From DASVDK01 sp036381125 [NCBI: Thermodesulfobacteriota bacterium] (GTDB taxonomy: Bacteria; DASVDK01), in contig DASVDK010000277.1 of assembly GCA_036381125.1 (NCBI GenBank), positions 1 to 9,133 on the forward strand: a DNA stretch of 9,133 bases, given 5' to 3'. Each line of letters begins with the position of its first letter. Position 1 is the first letter of the stretch. The position numbers and the translations under genes were made by a program. Positions 6,570 to 9,133 of the stretch are shown here, in pieces. The notes beneath the pieces were generated by a model, which searched no databases, had not been told where the DNA came from, and worked only from the letters and a program-made list of their open reading frames with translations.

Positions 6570-7043
6570 ATGGCGCTCAGGCCGGCCGCACGGCGAGTCC
6601 AGGAAGCGCTCCGCGAGCGGGGTCTCGACGCGGAGGTCATCGAGTTCGCCGAGAGCACGCGCACGAGCGCCGACGCGGCGGCCGCCATCGGCTGCGAGGT
6701 CGCGCAGATCGCCAAGAGCCTCGTCTTCACCGTGGCCGGGGCTCCGGTGCTCGTGATCGCCTCCGGCGCGAACCGGGTCGACACGGCCAAGCTCGCCGAG
6801 GCGGCCGGGGGCCCGGTGGAGCGGGCCGACGCCGAGACCGTGCGCCGGGCCACCGGGTTCGCCATCGGCGGCGTCCCGCCGCTCGCGCACGCGACGCCGC
6901 TGCCGGTCTACATCGACCGCGACCTCCTGGCCCTCGAGCGGCTCTACGCCGCGGCCGGCACGCCGCACGCGGTCTTCCCGCTCACGCCGGACGACCTCGT
7001 CCGCATCACCGGGGGCCGCGTGGTCGACCTGGCGGCGAAATAG
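6570..7043 (+). CDS. YbaK/EbsC family aminoacyl-tRNA deacylase (ProX-like editing domain)
   Basis: A 157-residue free-standing editing domain of the YbaK/ProXp family, the normal length. Such cytoplasmic proteins hydrolyse mischarged aminoacyl-tRNAs in trans, classically Cys-tRNA(Pro) or Ala-tRNA(Pro). Visible family features: ESTRTSADAAAAIGC (28-42), QIAKSLVF (46-53) with Lys49 at the catalytic-lysine position, LVIASGANRVD (61-71), the GFAIGGVPP loop (96-104) forming the GxxxP-type motif, then His107, and AAAGTPHAVFPLTP (127-140). These point to the broad YbaK/EbsC group rather than a proven subtype; the specific mischarged tRNA is not determined. ATG 6570 is the only sensible start, yet there is no ribosome binding site and the predicted promoter would start transcription at this codon. 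A lipoprotein gene follows 80 bp downstream. Confidence 0.92.
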   Translation: MALRPAARRVQEALRERGLDAEVIEFAESTRTSADAAAAIGCEVAQIAKSLVFTVAGAPVLVIASGANRVDTAKLAEAAGGPVERADAETVRRATGFAIGGVPPLAHATPLPVYIDRDLLALERLYAAAGTPHAVFPLTPDDLVRITGGRVVDLAAK

Positions 7044-7061
7044 CCGTGCGCCGGCACGGCT
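7042..7061 (+). terminator. Hairpin at the end of the YbaK-type gene
   Basis: AGCCGTGC and GCACGGCT pair perfectly (8 bp) around a 4-nt loop. The left arm uses the last two bases of the TAG stop codon. The following bases, CCTGCGG, hold no U-run, so this is a weak terminator or an mRNA 3' stabiliser rather than a textbook terminator. Confidence 0.4.
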
Positions 7062-7123
7062 CCTGCGGACACGGCTCTCGCGCCACGGGGCCTTGCGCCG
7101 CGCGCCCCGCCGGAGGTGTCCCG

Positions 7124-7564
7124 ATGCCTGCCCGCACCACCGCTCTGGCGCTGGCCGCCCTCCTGATCCTCCCGGCGGCCTGCGCGACGCCTCGCAACAC
7201 GACCGACGCGGAGGACGACACCCGCACTGCCGACTTCCCGGCGCCGATGCCGAGGCCCGCGCCGGTCACGGTCACGCCGGTGCGGTTCGACGCCTACCTC
7301 CTCGCCCTCCGCAACATCCGCGAGGTCTACCCCGCCTTCGTCGCCGCCGGCAACCAGCAGGTCGTCGGCGACGAGATGCGCGAGCCGGTCGCCCGCGCCG
7401 GGCTCACGCTCGAGGAGTTCCGCACCCTCCACGCGCAGGTCCAGGCCGATCCGATGCTCAAGGCGGAGGCCGACCGGCGCCTGGCCGGCGCGCCCGCTCG
7501 CGGCTCCGCGTCCGGCGCGCGGGAGACACCGCCCCCGGCCACCGCCCCCTCGCCCGCGCCCTGA
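7124..7564 (+). CDS. Putative lipoprotein with a DUF4168-like domain
   Basis: A 146-residue exported protein of unknown function. Residues 1-20 are a hydrophobic signal ending in LPAAC with Cys20 as the likely lipidated residue; Pro at the -3 position is unusual for a lipobox, so plain secretion is possible. A Pro-rich linker covers about 35-51. The core, about 52-117, runs VRFDAYLLALRNIREVYP, then an acidic turn, then RAGLTLEEFRTLHAQVQADP and a final charged helix. That layout (helix, Gly-Leu-Thr-x-Glu-Glu-Phe turn, Q-x-DP-x-L) resembles DUF4168. The last 25 residues are low-complexity Ala/Pro/Ser. GGAGG seven bases before ATG 7124 fixes the start. It lies 80 bp after the YbaK-type gene and 91 bp before the copper operon, which has its own promoter, so a copper role is not implied. 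Confidence 0.78.
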   Translation: MPARTTALALAALLILPAACATPRNTTDAEDDTRTADFPAPMPRPAPVTVTPVRFDAYLLALRNIREVYPAFVAAGNQQVVGDEMREPVARAGLTLEEFRTLHAQVQADPMLKAEADRRLAGAPARGSASGARETPPPATAPSPAP

Positions 7565-7597
7565 GCCTCGCGCGCGCACGATACCCCGTTCGAGCCA

Positions 7598-7625
7598 TTG
7601 CAAGACCGGTCAAGGGGGGTAGGAT
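7598..7625 (+). promoter_or_regulatory. Putative promoter and palindromic operator of the copper operon
   Basis: TTGCAA (7598-7603) and TAGGAT (7620-7625) each match four of six sigma70 positions, with a 16-nt spacer. The spacer begins with the perfect palindrome GACCGGTC (7604-7611). Leader length would be about 24 nt before ATG 7656, whose ribosome binding site is GGAGG at 7646-7650. A palindrome between the hexamers could be a regulator site, but the layout does not match a CueR-type operator, which has a longer spacer and symmetric arms. Confidence 0.4.
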
Positions 7626-7655
7626 TCACCCGGTTCGATAGCCCCGGAGGATCCG

Positions 7656-8138
7656 ATGCCCCTGCGCCCGTCGCTCGTCCTGCTCGCCGTCCTGCTCGCC
7701 GCGCCGGCGATCGCCCCGGCGTCCGCCGCCGAGCCCTCGCTCGTCGTGCGAGACGCCTGGGTGCGCGCCACGCCGGGCGCCGCCGCCGTGTCCTCCCACG
7801 CGGCATCGCGCGGCGGGCACGACGCGGGCGCCACGGCAGCCTACCTCACGCTCGAGAACCGGGGCGACCGGGCCGACCGGCTCGTCTCGGTCGCCTCGCC
7901 CGTCGCCGGGCGGGCCGAGCTGCACGAGAGCCGCGTGGAGAACGGCATCATGCGCATGCGCCCGGTCGAGGGGATCGCCGTGCCGGCCGGCGGCTCGGTG
8001 CGGCTCGAGCCGGGCGGCCTGCACGTGATGCTCATGGGGCTCCACGAGCCGATCGCCGAGGGTCGCCGCGTCCCGCTCACGCTCACCTTCGAGTCGGGCG
8101 CCACCCTGGCGGTCGACGCCGAGGTCCGGTCGCGATGA
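7656..8138 (+). CDS. PCuAC-type periplasmic copper chaperone
   Basis: A 160-residue exported copper(I) chaperone of the PCuAC (formerly DUF461) family. Residues 1-25 are a signal peptide (hydrophobic 6-20, APASAA before cleavage). The metal motif H-x10-M-x21-H-x-M is complete: His90, Met101, His123, Met125. The fold markers DAWVRATP (33-40) and AAYLTLENRG (61-70) are present. Family members bind Cu(I) in the periplasm and help SCO proteins load the CuA site of cytochrome c oxidase. Between the last two markers there are about 15 extra residues (about 43-58, SSHAASRGGHDAG) carrying His48 and His55; most relatives I know go straight from the PG turn to the AxAYLTL strand. GGAGG five bases before ATG 7656 fixes the start. 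The stop overlaps the SCO start as ATGA, so translation is probably coupled. Confidence 0.95.
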   Translation: MPLRPSLVLLAVLLAAPAIAPASAAEPSLVVRDAWVRATPGAAAVSSHAASRGGHDAGATAAYLTLENRGDRADRLVSVASPVAGRAELHESRVENGIMRMRPVEGIAVPAGGSVRLEPGGLHVMLMGLHEPIAEGRRVPLTLTFESGATLAVDAEVRSR

Positions 8139-8773
8139 AGGCGCCGGCCGCCCTCGTCCTCCTCGCCCTCCTCGCGGCCGCCTGCCAGCAGGACGGGCGC
8201 CGGGTGGAGCCGCTGCCGGTGCCGGCGCCCGAGACCGAGGCCGACACCGGGCGGCGGGGCGTGGCGCTGGAGCGCCCGATCGAGGACTTCACCCTCACGG
8301 ACGATCGGGGCGAAACCTTCCGTCTGAGCGACCTCGAGGGGCGGACCGTGCTGCTCGCCTTCGGCTATACCCACTGCCCCGACGCCTGCCCGATGACGCT
8401 GTCCGCGTTCCGTGCCGTCAAGGAGCGGCTCGGCGAGCACGCGCGCAGGAGCGCCTTCGTCTTCGTGAGCCTCGACGGCGCCCGCGACACGCCGCAGGTG
8501 CTGCACCGGTACGTGAAGCATTTCGATCCGGAGTTCATCGGCCTGACCGGCCCGAAGGCGGCGCTCGACGCCATCGCCCCTGCCTTCGGCCTCTACTACG
8601 AGATCCGCCGGCCGCCCGACGGCTCCGAGAACTACACGGTGGACCACACGGTGTCGACGTACCTCATCGACCAGCAGGGCCGCCTGCGCTACGTCTACCC
8701 GTTCCAGACGCCGCCCGAGGAGATCGCCGGCGACACGCTGGCGCTCCTCGGCCAGGGCAGCGCGGGAAGTTGA
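8135..8773 (+). CDS. SCO1/SenC family copper-binding thioredoxin-like protein
   Basis: A 212-residue periplasmic protein that delivers copper to, or reduces the cysteines of, the CuA site of cytochrome c oxidase. The N-terminus is a lipoprotein-like signal ending LLAAAC (Cys17). A charged, Pro-rich linker follows to about residue 42. The thioredoxin fold has GYTHCPDACPMTLS (77-90) with the copper cysteines Cys81 and Cys85, FVSLDGARDTPQVLHRYVKHFDPEFIGLTG (from 110), and DHTVSTYLID (170-179) whose His171 is the third copper ligand. All three ligands are intact. The ATG at 8135 overlaps the PCuAC stop by four bases, and the TGA stop overlaps the TTG start of the next gene. Pairing with PCuAC points to oxidase assembly rather than general copper resistance. 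Confidence 0.96.
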   Translation: MKAPAALVLLALLAAACQQDGRRVEPLPVPAPETEADTGRRGVALERPIEDFTLTDDRGETFRLSDLEGRTVLLAFGYTHCPDACPMTLSAFRAVKERLGEHARRSAFVFVSLDGARDTPQVLHRYVKHFDPEFIGLTGPKAALDAIAPAFGLYYEIRRPPDGSENYTVDHTVSTYLIDQQGRLRYVYPFQTPPEEIAGDTLALLGQGSAGS

Positions 8774-9133
8774 GCGACCTTCGCCTCCTCGCGCTGGCCG
8801 GCCTGGCCGTGGCGGCTGGCGGCGCCGCGCTCCTCGTCGCGGTCTGGCGTCCCCTCGCACACCTGCCGGTGCGCCGCGCGTTCGCGCGCGCCGTCGCCCG
8901 CGTGGGGGGCGCCGGCCTCGCCGTCGGTCTCCTGGCCGCCTGGCCGGCGCTCGACTGGCCCGGGGCGTCCATCGCCCTGCACGCCGCCGCCGCGCTCGTC
9001 TGGGTCGGGGCGCTCGCGTGGCTGGCGTGGCTCCTCGGCCGCCTCGAGGGGGAGGACCGGGCGGCCGCGGCCGTGCGCCGGCGCGCCGCGGCGCTCGGCG
9101 CGGGCTCGCGGGCGCTCCTCGCGGCGGCGGGCG
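8770..9133 (+). CDS. CopD-like integral membrane protein, partial (C-terminus off the right edge)
   Basis: An open frame of 121 complete codons continues past the window end. The proposed start is TTG 8770, which overlaps the SCO stop as TTGA; GGGAAG lies immediately before it but is too close for a normal ribosome binding site, so translation probably relies on coupling. Hydrophobic segments span about 5-27, 45-62 and 66-87. The third, IALHAAAALVWVGALAWLAWLL, followed by an Arg/Ala-rich loop and a new hydrophobic run, resembles the CopD copper-uptake domain, in which a helix begins with LH and contains a W-x-G. Only this part is present, so the family call is tentative. Position behind PCuAC and SCO supports a copper-related membrane role. 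Confidence 0.6.
   Translation, partial: MSDLRLLALAGLAVAAGGAALLVAVWRPLAHLPVRRAFARAVARVGGAGLAVGLLAAWPALDWPGASIALHAAAALVWVGALAWLAWLLGRLEGEDRAAAAVRRRAAALGAGSRALLAAAG

Noticed and set aside
7841-8860. Minus-strand 339-codon frame opposite PCuAC and SCO
   Set aside because: Both plus-strand genes have complete metal-binding motifs; the antisense frame is Arg/Gly/Glu-rich with no motif.

Overview
The window is very GC-rich DNA with G/C-ending codons in every real gene. It comes from a bacterium with a two-membrane-type envelope: it has lipoproteins, exported copper-handling proteins and a polar amino-acid ABC importer. The gene set fits an uncultured high-GC lineage of the Rokubacteria/Methylomirabilota, Binatota or former Deltaproteobacteria kind. 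That is an impression from protein style, and the sequence cannot fix the taxon. It looks like ordinary chromosome: no integrase, transposase, CRISPR array or phage gene is visible.

Left part (1-2067, all minus strand). A polar amino-acid ABC importer gives its periplasmic binding protein (547-1371) and the start of its permease (1-428, running off the left edge). The ATPase is not in the window. A near-consensus promoter (TTGACA, 18-nt spacer, TATGAT) and a perfect 10-bp hairpin in the leader precede the binding protein. Upstream lies a small gene (1452-1796) with no visible signal peptide and a poor start. It weakly resembles the DUF4168-like lipoprotein at 7124-7564. Next come an unusually AT-rich patch and a tRNA-Pro(CGG) gene with encoded CCA, followed by a perfect 19-bp hairpin.

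Middle part (2144-5070). A tight minus-strand run encodes a DUF554 membrane protein, an exported DUF3047 protein and a PflX-type (COG1313) radical SAM enzyme. None has a settled function, and the last two genes are 7 nt apart. Divergent from them, across a 274-bp spacer rich in GATC-containing palindromes, is a 96-residue single-span membrane protein with a zinc ribbon (4780-5070).

Right part (5086-9133). A PLP-dependent class III aminotransferase related to glutamate-1-semialdehyde aminomutase (minus strand) diverges from a YbaK/ProX-type aminoacyl-tRNA deacylase (plus strand). The two predicted promoters share their -35 bases, and the deacylase mRNA may be leaderless. A DUF4168-like lipoprotein follows. 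Then comes a translationally coupled copper operon: PCuAC copper chaperone, SCO1/SenC, and the start of a CopD-like membrane protein that runs off the right edge. PCuAC and SCO are the standard pair for loading the CuA centre of cytochrome c oxidase, so the organism probably respires with a haem-copper oxidase.

I see no convincing new defence or mobile system. The best leads are the DUF554-DUF3047-radical SAM operon, the His-containing insertion in PCuAC, and the shared divergent promoter with a candidate leaderless start. Promoter, hairpin and domain calls were made by eye.
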